A model generated the notes under the pieces. That model was not told where the DNA came from, did no database searches, and worked only from the letters and a program-made list of their open reading frames with translations. Source: Calliopum simillimum (taxonomy: Eukaryota; Arthropoda; Insecta; Diptera; Lauxaniidae). From it: a stretch of 64,000 nucleotides of DNA. This document shows positions 23,301-35,300 of the stretch, in pieces; the stretch's first letter is position 1, and each line of letters starts with the position of its first letter. A program made the translations under genes and the position numbers. The stretch is from assembly GCA_951812925.1 (NCBI GenBank), contig OX638369.1, positions 50,339,061-50,403,060 of the forward strand, in the 5' to 3' direction.

Positions 23301-26300
23301 ATTTTTTCGATGAAAAGCGTTCATCTATCGATTTTTTCGACTTTATCAACATCTTTTTAGGCTTTCCAACGCTTTTTTAGGACAATTTTTCTACTAGTAT
23401 AATACTTTTCACTATCATTCATTGACTTTTTCGCTATTTTCGACTTTTCCAGAGATTATTTTTTTCTTGACATCTTTGATATATAGAATATTTTTTGGTT
23501 TGTTTCAAGATTTTTCTTAAAATTTTATCTTTTTCCAAGTTTTTCAATATTTTTCGACATTTTTAATTATGTATTCTCCAAATTTTGTAAAATTTTCCAA
23601 TCTTCTTCAGTGAAAATTAACCTTCTTCGTTTCGATTCTTTAATATTTTTGACTTTTTTTATAGATTTAACAAGATTTTCAATACATTAACCATTTTCGG
23701 TTTTTTCGACATTTTTGGAGTATTTTGATATATTTATTCTTAAGAATTTCTGGCTTTTCCAAAATTTTTTTCATTATTTCTCGATTTTTCGATATTGTCA
23801 ATATTTATTGCTTCGGCCATGTATTACACAAGGTGTCAGGAATCGGTATAACATCGGGAAATGTAAGATTTCTCAGTTTATTCTGAAGAACTTTTCCTAG
23901 TTCCATATTTCGAAGTTATTGGAGTAAGTCCATAAGGGGACAAAAGTAGTGTCATGATATGAATTGGTCGACATTTTGTTAGAAATGAATAAAATTGAGC
24001 TTCATTTTCACTAAAATTTTACTTTATAGTGTGAAATTGAGCACGATTTCTAGCCGCCAGAATAATAGATTGCCGAAAGTACAAAATATACTATCCAAAG
24101 TGACAAATAAAACCATTGAAAAAAAAGTCTATGATATTTGTATGTGTGAAATATGTGTAAAGTATATCGAAATTTTTACTCTCTTGTTCTGTACCTATCT
24201 CGAAACGAGTGATTGACTGAAAATCACCCTAAAATAACAGCTGATTGATGCTTTAAATCAAGATCTGGCTTCGACTTTAGCATTTAATTTAACTTAAAAA
24301 TTTAAGTTTGTAAACAGTGCTTTTAGTTCATGTCTTAACTTTTAAGGTATAATCAGTCATTCACCTGTTTTGATATACAGCAAGGGTGTCAGCATTTTCA
24401 AATCACTGAGCCAAGCGCATGCAGCACAGTCAGTGCTTTTACAACAACTTCATATTCGAATTACAACAATCACAAAAACAATTTTTTGTTGTTTTTTCCT
24501 GCCTCGTTTACAACAACAATAATATTTCAACAATTTTAAAAATTTTTAACAACTAGGACACACACAAAAAGTAGGGGTATTCACGCGTTGATGCGCAATG
24601 CTCTTGCGTCGTTGCGGAAGTGCGGTTTGCGAAATTTTGACATCTGTAAAACAACAAACACATTGCCGAAAATTTCGCACTACTTCTGCAATTTCTCAAG
24701 ATGGAAATATTCACATTGAACGTTCAGGCGTTAGCGCGTAAAAGACTTGCATTTTCGCAACTGCGCATCAACGCATTAATACCCATATTGTTTGTTGTTT
24801 TTGTTTTAAATGCGACGTGGTCGTTATTGTTGTTTGATGTTGGTTCGAGTTCGATTTGTGTCTACGTAAAAAAAGCAACAAAAACCCAAAATTTTGACGA
24901 GCGTGAAAAAAAAATGATTTCTGTAATTGTTGTACAGAAATATTGATGTTGTTGGTTCAGCCAAAATTGGCTCACTTTTGTTCTACGCTGACACCCTTGA
25001 TATACAGAGTTAGGGGGTTAGTAATGCTTAACTTTTAGCAATAAGATCTTAACATGAGTTAATGAGCACAAATTAAAAATATGCATTTCAAGCTGCTCAA
25101 TTTAAACTCAAACTTTGTAAACAAAAATATATTTTAAACAAAAGTAGGTATAAAATTAATAAAAAAAATCAAATAAAAAATAGATCAAAAAAGCTTAAGC
25201 ATGTTAAGTCCAAGCAAAATATTTCAAAATCAAAACATTCAGTTTGCAAGAATTAAACTTACTAAGATTTAATCCTTTCGAGTCCAGCTAATGAGTACTG
25301 AAAAAGTTTTAAATTTCATCGAAAAATCCTTAAATTTTAAGGATAAAGAAAAATAAAACTTCGAAATATTTGTTTTCTTTAACAGATAACTTTTTAATTA
25401 ATATGTTTTTCAAAATTACAAAATTTTTTTAATTTACTATTTGTTGTAAAATTATGTTCTTTTAATTATTTTTTTTTTTTTTTTTTCAAATTCGATATAC
25501 AAATTTCAATAAAATTTTACCATATCATACACACGCATGTATAGTGGATTCATTTAGGAACATTTAACTAATTTGTTTCAAAAATTACTACAAAATATCG
25601 ATTAACAACCATTTAAAGTTTATAATACGCTTTTTATAAAAAAAAAAAGTTATTTAAATTTTAATATAAAAAATTTTATTTTAATAATTATTTTTTAAGG
25701 CATAAAATTGTTTATTATTATTTTATTGAAGAGTCAGCGATTTGCATGTACGAGTATGTAAAGAGCCTTAATCAACAGCATAATTTATTAATTTTTAAAC
25801 AACTTTTTTTTTTGTGTATGTAATTTTTGTAAATTGCTATAAAATTTTTTATAAATTTATTCAAATCTAAGATATTCTTCTACTTAAGTTTTAACTTTAT
25901 TTGTGCTAAAATATAAAAGGGTTCGTCCATAGACCACGTAATGCTGTTAAAGGACTGGGAGGGCCTATAGAAGAGTGTCAGACTACAAAAAAAAAAAAAA
26001 ATTAACGAGTTTTCTTTATGTTCATACAATTTTTTTATAAATAATTTTTCAATTTTAAAATTATTGAGATCTTAAAAAGATTTACGAAAAACCGAAAAAA
26101 TCGACAAGCGTCAAAAAATTTATGGCACCACTGCTGTAGAATTCACCAGAAGTATAATATCAAACGTATTGAATGAACTTGGTATAAATAATTTTAGTGT
26201 TCTTTTCCCGTATATAACATATTAATTCTCATCCAGATGTACATAGATCCGAAGGATGGATAGAAGATAAAAAATATTAAGTAGATTATGGATGAACCCT

Positions 26301-29300
26301 TTATAAGTATTCACGATAGAATGTATGAATCTGGTTTTCGTTTTTTTATTAATAAAGCAATTTATAATCGTAAAAAATTCTACCAAAATCTATAGTACAT
26401 ACATATTTGAGAGTATCTTATACACTCTATCCAAAACTACAACCTTATCGTATGCAAATCAATTTTTTGACTGTACTTTAATCAGGTGATCTCAAAATAT
26501 TTTCATCATTTATTATGAATCTCATTTGGGAGATTTTAGAAAATATAAAAAAAGCCTGATAAAATCAAATTATTTTCGAAAAATTTATAATACACAATTC
26601 ACATTGTGGTGTAAAATATGTCAAAATGCATTACATCGTGAATACTGTGCTTCATTTTTTAGGTCTTATTGATGTAAGAATATATTTATACAATAAGAAA
26701 ATATGAATTCAAACTTTAGTTTTTATATCAATTCGAAGTAGTATGTGATTATTTCCTAAAAATATATATATTTAGTATACTAGTTTGGTATAAAAGACCT
26801 TTCAAAGGCAATCCTTGATTGTTGTGTATTCTTATAAAAACTTTTTGTCACTTGCTTTTGTTTTTCTTTGGTATAAAATAAAGCTTTAAGCTTTTTTATA
26901 CCAAGTATAAAATTCATTATTTAAATTTCCTCAGGCCAAACAATATCCAAATCCACTTGACTTGTTTAAGCTTTTTTGAAAGTCCATTAGGTATATTGGC
27001 ACAAGCACATTCAGTGCAAGAATGCCATATCTCAAAAAAAAATTTAATTTTTACTTAATTTTTCATATATTTCATACTCTGCGACCCCATAAAAAATGGT
27101 TTCAACTTGGCAAAATTCTTACTAGAAAATAAAATTGCTGGTGAGAGTTTGAACAAGTACATAGTAAAAAGTTGAAAAAATTTGACGAACTAACGGATTT
27201 TTGTTTTTCTTAATTTTCTCGGAAAAAAAAAAAAAATTAATCATTGAAGAAACCATCGATTAATGGCCAAAACCATTCTATATATTAGATTTAGTTTAGC
27301 ATTATCAATTTTTTCACATAATTTTTGATATCAACAAGTAATACTTTTCTATATACTAAACTGGGGACGTGAACTAATCAATCACTCACTTCCCCCGAAC
27401 TAAGTAATCATGATTACAGAAAATAGCAGCTCACAAAATTGATAACAACTTCTGCAATTAATAAATTTTGCATGGGAGACTGGAATATTTGAACCCATTT
27501 TGTGCATTTGAAGCATTCGCACACTACATCCCAATGGGAAGAAATGAAGCTGCTTTCAAAAAGAGCACAATAGAAGCACATCTCTGGTAGCATACAAAAT
27601 TTTTCAAATTCTATTTTTTTTTTATTGCTAATAAAAGTTAATAAATCTACCAAAAGTTACAGAAAAAAAGTAATTTTTGTGAAGTGGAACTTAAAATTTT
27701 GAAAAACTTCCACAGAAGCGTATTTTATATGCTTCCAAATGTGTGCTTCCACGGAAGCGTATTTGAAGCGTATTCATGTGCTTCTGAAGATTTGCATCTC
27801 CGCTAGGACATGCTGTGTTAAAAAGGATAAACAGTGAGAGCAGCACTGGAAGCAGCTTCTTGCTGCCTTAGAAGCGCAATGCAATGCGCTTCCGTTTCCC
27901 GTTGGGATACTACCCAAGAAGTAATGAAGCGCTTGAAAAGGATGAAAGCATTCTGAAGCTTGCCATAGCCTTCCGTAAAGATATTTGAATGCTAATTTTA
28001 GATTTGGCGCTGAGCGTTCTCTCAATTAAAAAAAAAACGAACTGGCCGTTCTGGGATTCGAACCAGGGCTCATGTGATAGATAAAAACAGATTATTATTA
28101 GTCACATACAAATGCAAACTTGTAAGCACATTAGACCACTGTCCTTTATGATGTGGAGATATAAAATATGTTTTATAATTTTTTTTTTTTTTTCTTTCTA
28201 TAATTTTTCCATTTTTTTCGACTCTTTTGTGAAAAATAATACTTAAATTTTTAAAACGTTGAAACTACTCCATGGGAGAAATCGACTAGTCCAAATTCCA
28301 TTCCCATCACATATAAAGTTCTTTTAAGTTTTGCATTGTTTATCATTGGACGTAACCAATTGTCTCCTTAAGCATTACAATCGAACCAGAAAAAGGCCAA
28401 TTTTTTTCTTTTTTATTTATAAATTTTAAAAAATTTAATTTGAAATTCAAATTTTACACAAAAATTTCAAAAACTTCATAGCCAAATGTGTTAAAGAGTT
28501 TATTATATATTTCCGAGCAATGTATTCCGAGTTCGAATCTCAGTGTGGATGAAAATTTTTGCATTATTTTTTTATACTTATGTTGGAAATATGTTTCATT
28601 TTCTGCTCCGAAAACTCTTCAGACAAATTGTGTTCAAATTAATAGAAATATAAAAACTGGAATAGAAAATCAACGGTCGGAGGATTTGAACCCAGGCCTC
28701 TCCACGCCGCGCAAGTCACTAGACCGATCGTTGGCTCTTCGTCACAATCGACGAACTGCCAAAGAGTACGTAGTCAGTAATGTTATGAGTATGATCGATA
28801 CACAATTGGACCACTTTTGGAGCAAATGACGGATTATGCATTACATTTGGACCATTTTTGATACAATTGACCGACTTTGCATTACATTTACAACATTTTT
28901 GATACAATTGATAATTTAACCCTTTCAGGACCGTAAGGAATTGGGAGCTTATGCAACCATGTTAGCTATTTATAATGGTCTATTGGGCGTCCAGATAACA
29001 TATTTTAAAATAAAAATTCAAAAAATTTTGACGGTTTTTCTGGAATTTTCTGGGACATATGTGTCCCTATGGTCGTTAAGGGAGACTTTTTCCCCACACA
29101 TTTTTATATGGGGAAAATATGCCCTTATTTCAAAGGGTGATAACTCGGAAAGCAAGGGTCCAATTGACAAAATTTAAAGGTAAGGTTTGATAGGTAAGAA
29201 TAGGGCTATTCGATGCCATCAAAAGAATTAAAATAAACCATCTCCTGGAACCACACCACAAGATTGAAAACAGCGCTTTTTCAGCTTCAAGCACGGATAT

Positions 29301-32300
29301 CTCGAAACCCTGAAGTATATGAGCAATTCTGGCCTCGGATTTGAATTCAGTGTCAAAAAATACGTAACAGTACATATGTCTACTAACAGGTTCATTAAAT
29401 TTTTTTATTTTGATTGCCTGTGAAATTGGTAAAATTGTGGTACAAAAGTGAGTTGAAAAGTTACCCTTTACGACCATAGGGACACTGGTGTCCCATTTTG
29501 AATTTTATCATTTATCAATATACTAAACTTAAATTATTGTTCAATTAATGTATAAAACAACAATTTATTTACATGTCAACAATTATTTCACACTATAATA
29601 TGATTAAAAACAATTAAACACCTATAAATTCTGCTGTAAAGTATAGCAATAGTTCACCACACAAACTGTCACATTAGAATGATCATTCAAAAATAACGGT
29701 GCTTCTGATGGTGTTGCCAGATTTAATAGGAATGAAGGAAGCGTTTAGGAACTGATAAATGTCAAAATCATGTATATCGGTTTCTTACTTATTTAAATAA
29801 AATGTTTTTTTGTCTTAGGACACATATGTCCCTATGGTCCTGAAAGGGTTAAGTGAATTTATTGCAGACTAAAGATTGGACTATTGAGACATTTGACTCC
29901 ATCGGTCCGATATAAAAAGTTTCTACAAAAATTATTTGATATTTGAATGCTTACTATATTCTTCTACAAAATCATTCTGTAAATTGTAAATTTCTATAGG
30001 AACATTTAATTCATAATTGCCTTCTTAAGAAGCGCTTGAAATGCTTCCACTTTCTCTTGATCAGTTTTTCTCAAAGTGATCCAAGTGAAATTTTATAGTT
30101 AATCTATAATATGTTCTTAAATGTATGCAATTTTTACTTTTCAACTAAGGTAAAATTTCTTTGGCCGTGTTTGTGATAAAATTTCAAGGCCGCGACACTC
30201 GATCAAAGTTGCAATGTAGGTGCCGAACTTAAATACGGTAAACTGTTGGAAAGTAAGAGTAGGTTTTTGGGACCATGCCTACTTTTTTACGATAAGACAA
30301 TTAAACAAGTTATGTTTCGCATACTATACAAGTTATTTTGCTGAAATTTTGTACGTATGTTTATAATGAACATAAATACCTCACACTGATCAAAAAGACG
30401 TCAATATCAGAAAAGTGGAACGCTCACTTTTTAAATATAATTTTCACGTGTACGTGTATTTTTTTAACAATCATAATAAGTTTGTTTAAAAAAAAGTCGT
30501 TCATCTCGACAACTTTATCATAGAATTTTCTAATAAAGGGAGAAAAAACTGGGTATTGAAAATTTTCCTACTTACGATTGCCGAAATCTTATACATTTTT
30601 CAGTTGATACCCAATTCAAAATTAACATATTGGTTACGCAAACAAAGATTATCGAAAAGTTATACCAACTTCGGCAAATATACTACATATATAAAAGATT
30701 TAGAGTGGCGTTGTTACGAACTTAAGCCCATACAAAAGTTTACGTATGTACATTTATAGAGAGGTCTGGTTTTCACTAAGGATGATATACCAAAAATGTT
30801 AAAGGACTTAATAAATAAACGTGTACAATGACCAACAGCAATTTCACAGATCAGATGAAAAAATGTGGAAGAAACACAACACAATTCAACAACAAGACAA
30901 ATATCATACGGGTACCATGAATATAATGAATCCCTAAGAAATACCATCACCAATAGAAAAAAAATTTTGAAGTGAAACTTACGACCATCTTGATGATCAT
31001 TTTGATGTTGTTGTTTTTGTTGTTGCTGCAGCAACAAATGCACAGGATCACCACCAGTCTTTTGACGTTTTCGCTTTATATAAGCAGAATCTAAAAAAAA
31101 AAATATTTTAAAGATTTTTTTTATTACGTTCAGAAAATCTTTTCTTCAATTTTTTGTTGAAATAAAATTTTTTTTTTAGTTAACTACTTGTATCAATAAA
31201 TTAAAGCAAATATCTTAAAATGTGCATAGATTCTTAATTTCTATATATATGTATGTATATAAGTATAAATATATTGTGAATTCAATAGGGTTGTTTAAAT
31301 TTGATCTACATTTTCGCCTTAAATGCAAAAATTGCTATTGGCTACAAAAGTTTCAGTTTAACAAATTTTTTTTCTTAACCGAAATTTAACAATACAAAGT
31401 TTTATATGTTTAATATAAAAGTACCAAATTTAATGCCATTTGAAAAATGTTGTATATTATCAGTACTTTTGAAGAAAATTTAAACAGTAGCAGCCAAAAA
31501 CAGAGTATCACTCTTGAAAGTTTGTCATTCTCTACATTTTTGCGTATCAATTGGACAAAATGACAATATTGTCGCATAAGTATATACGTATTTGCAAGGA
31601 AGTGCTTTTTTTGAGCTTTCGCACGCATTTACCATTATGTTCAGAAAACAAGAGAATAGCTTTCACTCTATTCATGCAATCGGCTTGCTTTCGTACGCAA
31701 GCATAAATATTGTACATGCCTGTTGCAGATAAAGATGAGCTTTATCTCGCATATTGTCATGCTTAGACAAAAAGCTCCCAGTCGATATTCAGGCTGTTCG
31801 TTTACTCCAAGTTTTTCCCGAAAAGCTCTCGTTTAAGTATGTTTTATGCGAAAACGGGTGCATTTCGGGTAAGAACTTGCAACAACTTGGAATAAACGAA
31901 CATACTAATTATTTGGTTTCTTATTAAGTGCAAAATTTCGTCGTGTGACGAGAGCTTTACGCTTTACAGTTCAAGCGCAAAAATGATATTTTATATACTT
32001 TTGTGCTGCTGTTTGATAGCTTTTTTCCAAAGTAATCCTTACATATATTCAACATTTAACAAATTGTGTGCTTAGCTGGGCAACAAATTGTTATAATTTA
32101 TTTATGTCAGTCATATTAGACTGACGTGACGTGGTATATATGAATTCCATAAATACTTTTTAATATAAAATATGTTTTTAAGTTACGTATATAAAATTAT
32201 GAATAAAATTTAATACCGTCACTCATATATGCCCGACGTGACACACAATGTAGGTTAGGTACAAGGCATTTTACAATTATAATTTCATCAAAATTTAGCA

Positions 32301-35300
32301 TTTGAATATTTTTTTCAAAATGCTTTCACAAATATTGAGCTATTTTTCCAATTATTCTAGTTATAAGTACAAATTGTTTGGGTTGTAAAGTCTACCAAAG
32401 TTTTCAAAAATGACAACTTTGGGACCTTTAAGTAAAAATACAAATGTTCGATTTCATAAAAACGTTTAGACTAAATACATTTGGACTCTGTAAAAAGCCT
32501 TTCAAACTTATAATAAAATTCAGTTGTATTTTCTTGCAGTATTCCATCTTTCAAAACACTGACAACTGTCGATTCTTAAGTTAAGCTTTCGTTTCGCTTT
32601 TTCGACAAGCACCTTATAATATCAGTAGCGCCACCAAAGAGTATTTATATATGTATTAAGCTGAGTCGAAAATCATCTTAAAAAAAGTAGTTTTTTTCCG
32701 TATTTGATCAAAGTCAATTCGTGGTACAAGTTCTTTCAAATACTTATATGTACCCTGTGCGAAAATGATTCGTTGACAATTAATCAGCTGGAAACAAGGT
32801 AAGCGATGGCATAAGCTTCATATTTCGCTACTTAAAAAAAAGGCACAGTATCTTTCTTAACGCACACGATTTGCCTCCGCCAAACGATTCGCAATCTCTT
32901 CCGGGGTCAATATCTCACCAGCATCGACTGGCGCATAGTAACATGATGTATCATCAAATTCACTCATAGTCGCCTGTGGTGGTATACTCGTGTAAAGTGC
33001 ATAATGCTCTGCCTCCGTTAAATCGACATTCGGATCGAGCATTACATTAAATTGACCCTCACAGAGATTACGCAAACTTTGTCGATCAGCAATTGCTACC
33101 AATTCCATATTACCATCTGAGATGGGTATTTCAGCCAACTGCAGTGCTGAAGCGGTACGACGATCCAATTGATTGCCCAACGTTATAGTGCTAGCATTCG
33201 AATAGGCCTCTGGATGAGGCAAACTATTGGTACTATCACCTTTCAGTGGTATATGTATAACGTCGGCTGTGAGTAGCGCTGGACGTTTACCCGAAACACT
33301 ACTAACGCTACGTCCAACAGGTTTACCAGTCTTTGGTGGTTTATTTATGGGCGAACGTTTTGCTGGGCTAACACCGCCAGAACCTATTGGTTGCAATGAT
33401 TTAGCGGAACGTACAGATAGGCGTGACGCATCATTCCTGGAGAAATGATCGCTACCGGGCTCACTAACACCACTTATGCTGGTACCTTTGGAACCATGCT
33501 GCAATTGTTGTTCACTCTGCGCTTTACATAAATCTGATTTACTCTTGCGTCGTGAGAAAAGCTTCGAAAAGAAGCCGGGTTTCTTTTGTTTTGGCAAGGT
33601 ATTGCAATTGCTACCATTGCCTCCACCACCAGGCGTTGGAGGGAGACGTTTTGTTGGTGGCGACTGATCAGGCGTACGCATGATAATAATCTGCGAATGC
33701 CCAATGGGCTTACGTTCCAATGTACCGCCACCAGCACCACCATCTGCCAAATTTGCTTGTATTGAACGATTTTCAGCATTTGAATCTTGTTTGCGCAAAC
33801 GCTTTGGTGGTAGTGGTGGACGTTTCTCTTCCTCAGCGGCAGTCACATGCATATGTGGTTGTTGCGCTGAAATTATACTGTTTGGTGTTGCTACTGGCAA
33901 AGGTCTTGGTGGTGGTGCTTGTTGTGTCAGAGATTTCTTAGGTGACTGTGTTTGCACCTCAACAGGATCATAATGTTGTGTGTCTTCTGGTGCTAAGTTT
34001 GATAGTGGCGGTGATGGTGGCATAATATCCAAAGGCATTGGTAAACTAATGGGGTTCTTAAAGGCAATTTGTAGACTTGTATAAGTTGCCGCATCGTCAA
34101 AGTTATCATCAATTTCCATGGCAGTTGGTTCGTCGACACCAGTGATTGATGTAGAATCCGCCGGCATGCTGGCATCAATACCATGCAGTTCATTGATTAG
34201 CGCATTATTGTAAGTATCACGACGCATTACATGATCAGTATAGATTTCATCAAGCTCAGCAACCTGATCCAGCAGGTCATTAAGTGTCTTATCTTCATCA
34301 AGAGCTGGTGGAGATTTTGGATTTACTGTACTTGCAACTGTGGCTGGATCACATGTGTCCATTTGCTGTCCAAATTCATTAGATTTCATCCATTCGTTGA
34401 TTTTATCTGTTGCTGATAGCGTACGTGGCTCATCAGCAATTGTTTCCACCACCACAGTCTGCTTATCCGGCTCCATTGGCGCTATTTGCTGTCGTTGCTG
34501 TTCCAATTCACGTACTTTCTCATCGATAATAGTATCGATTTCCTCTTCACTACGACGCTTAGCGGCTTCTTCTGCAGCAACCTGTTCCTGTTGATGTGCA
34601 ATTTCTGCTATTGCTGGCGACGGTGCCGGTGCAGGAACTGGTGTGCTAAATTCTCGCTGCTCCGTGGTCGGTGTATTCAAATCAATCACCTCAGTTGGTT
34701 CAACTGTTTCTGCGGTTAACTTAGTTGCAATACTACTACCACCACCATCTACTGAGAGTATTTGCTGGAATATGTCTAGGTCGGGTTTCCTTTTAAGGTT
34801 CCGACGTAGATTCCAAAAAGTAGGCCTACCTGAATCCATCGGCACATATTCGAAGGGTAATGCTTCACTGGTAATGCCATCCGATGGTCGTCGTAATTGT
34901 ATAAAAACCTGCAAAAGTAAAATGATATCAAAACGATAAACAAAAAAACTGCTACCAACATACTTTAGCTGGCTCCGTAATGTCAAGCGTATGATATCTA
35001 GGTGTCTTAAACGCTATGGCAGTCTGCTTATGTACATCGGTATGTTGAAATTCACCAAAAGCCTCCCATACCACTTGATCGTTTTTCTCCTCAAAGAAAC
35101 GCACCGCTATATCTTCTTTGGCAACTTTTTCACACAGCAATATAATCTGATGATTACCCAGTACGCTGGCCGAGCAGCTACATAAACGACAAATTACGAG
35201 ATCAGACATAGCCTTTTTATCGAAGATCGGTTCTGAGACAACAGGCGGGAGTGGTTGTGTAAAACGTCCTTTTTGTTCACTCTCCATAAATACCTGGAAA

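Larger units (their letters stand above)
22644..30982 (-). other. dorsal-A intron 5, 8.3 kb, repeat-filled
   Basis: It holds a pyrimidine-rich tract (about 22980-23800, see finding), a half MITE (23915-24010), the nested hAT MITE (24381-24999), tRNA-like words (28045-28733) and the TTAA-flanked element (28920-29848). Around 27540-28000 a cluster of GAAGCG/CGCTTC words in both orientations suggests a folded repeat. The rest (25010-27500, 29900-30970) is AT-rich with nothing recognised. Confidence 0.65.

Noticed and set aside
29130..29477. Minus-strand 115-codon frame
   Set aside because: It lies inside the TTAA-flanked element and shows no transposase motif or codon signal.
33227..34939. Several plus-strand open frames
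   Set aside because: They lie antisense to the dorsal-B exon and carry no motifs; they are shadows of its codon bias.
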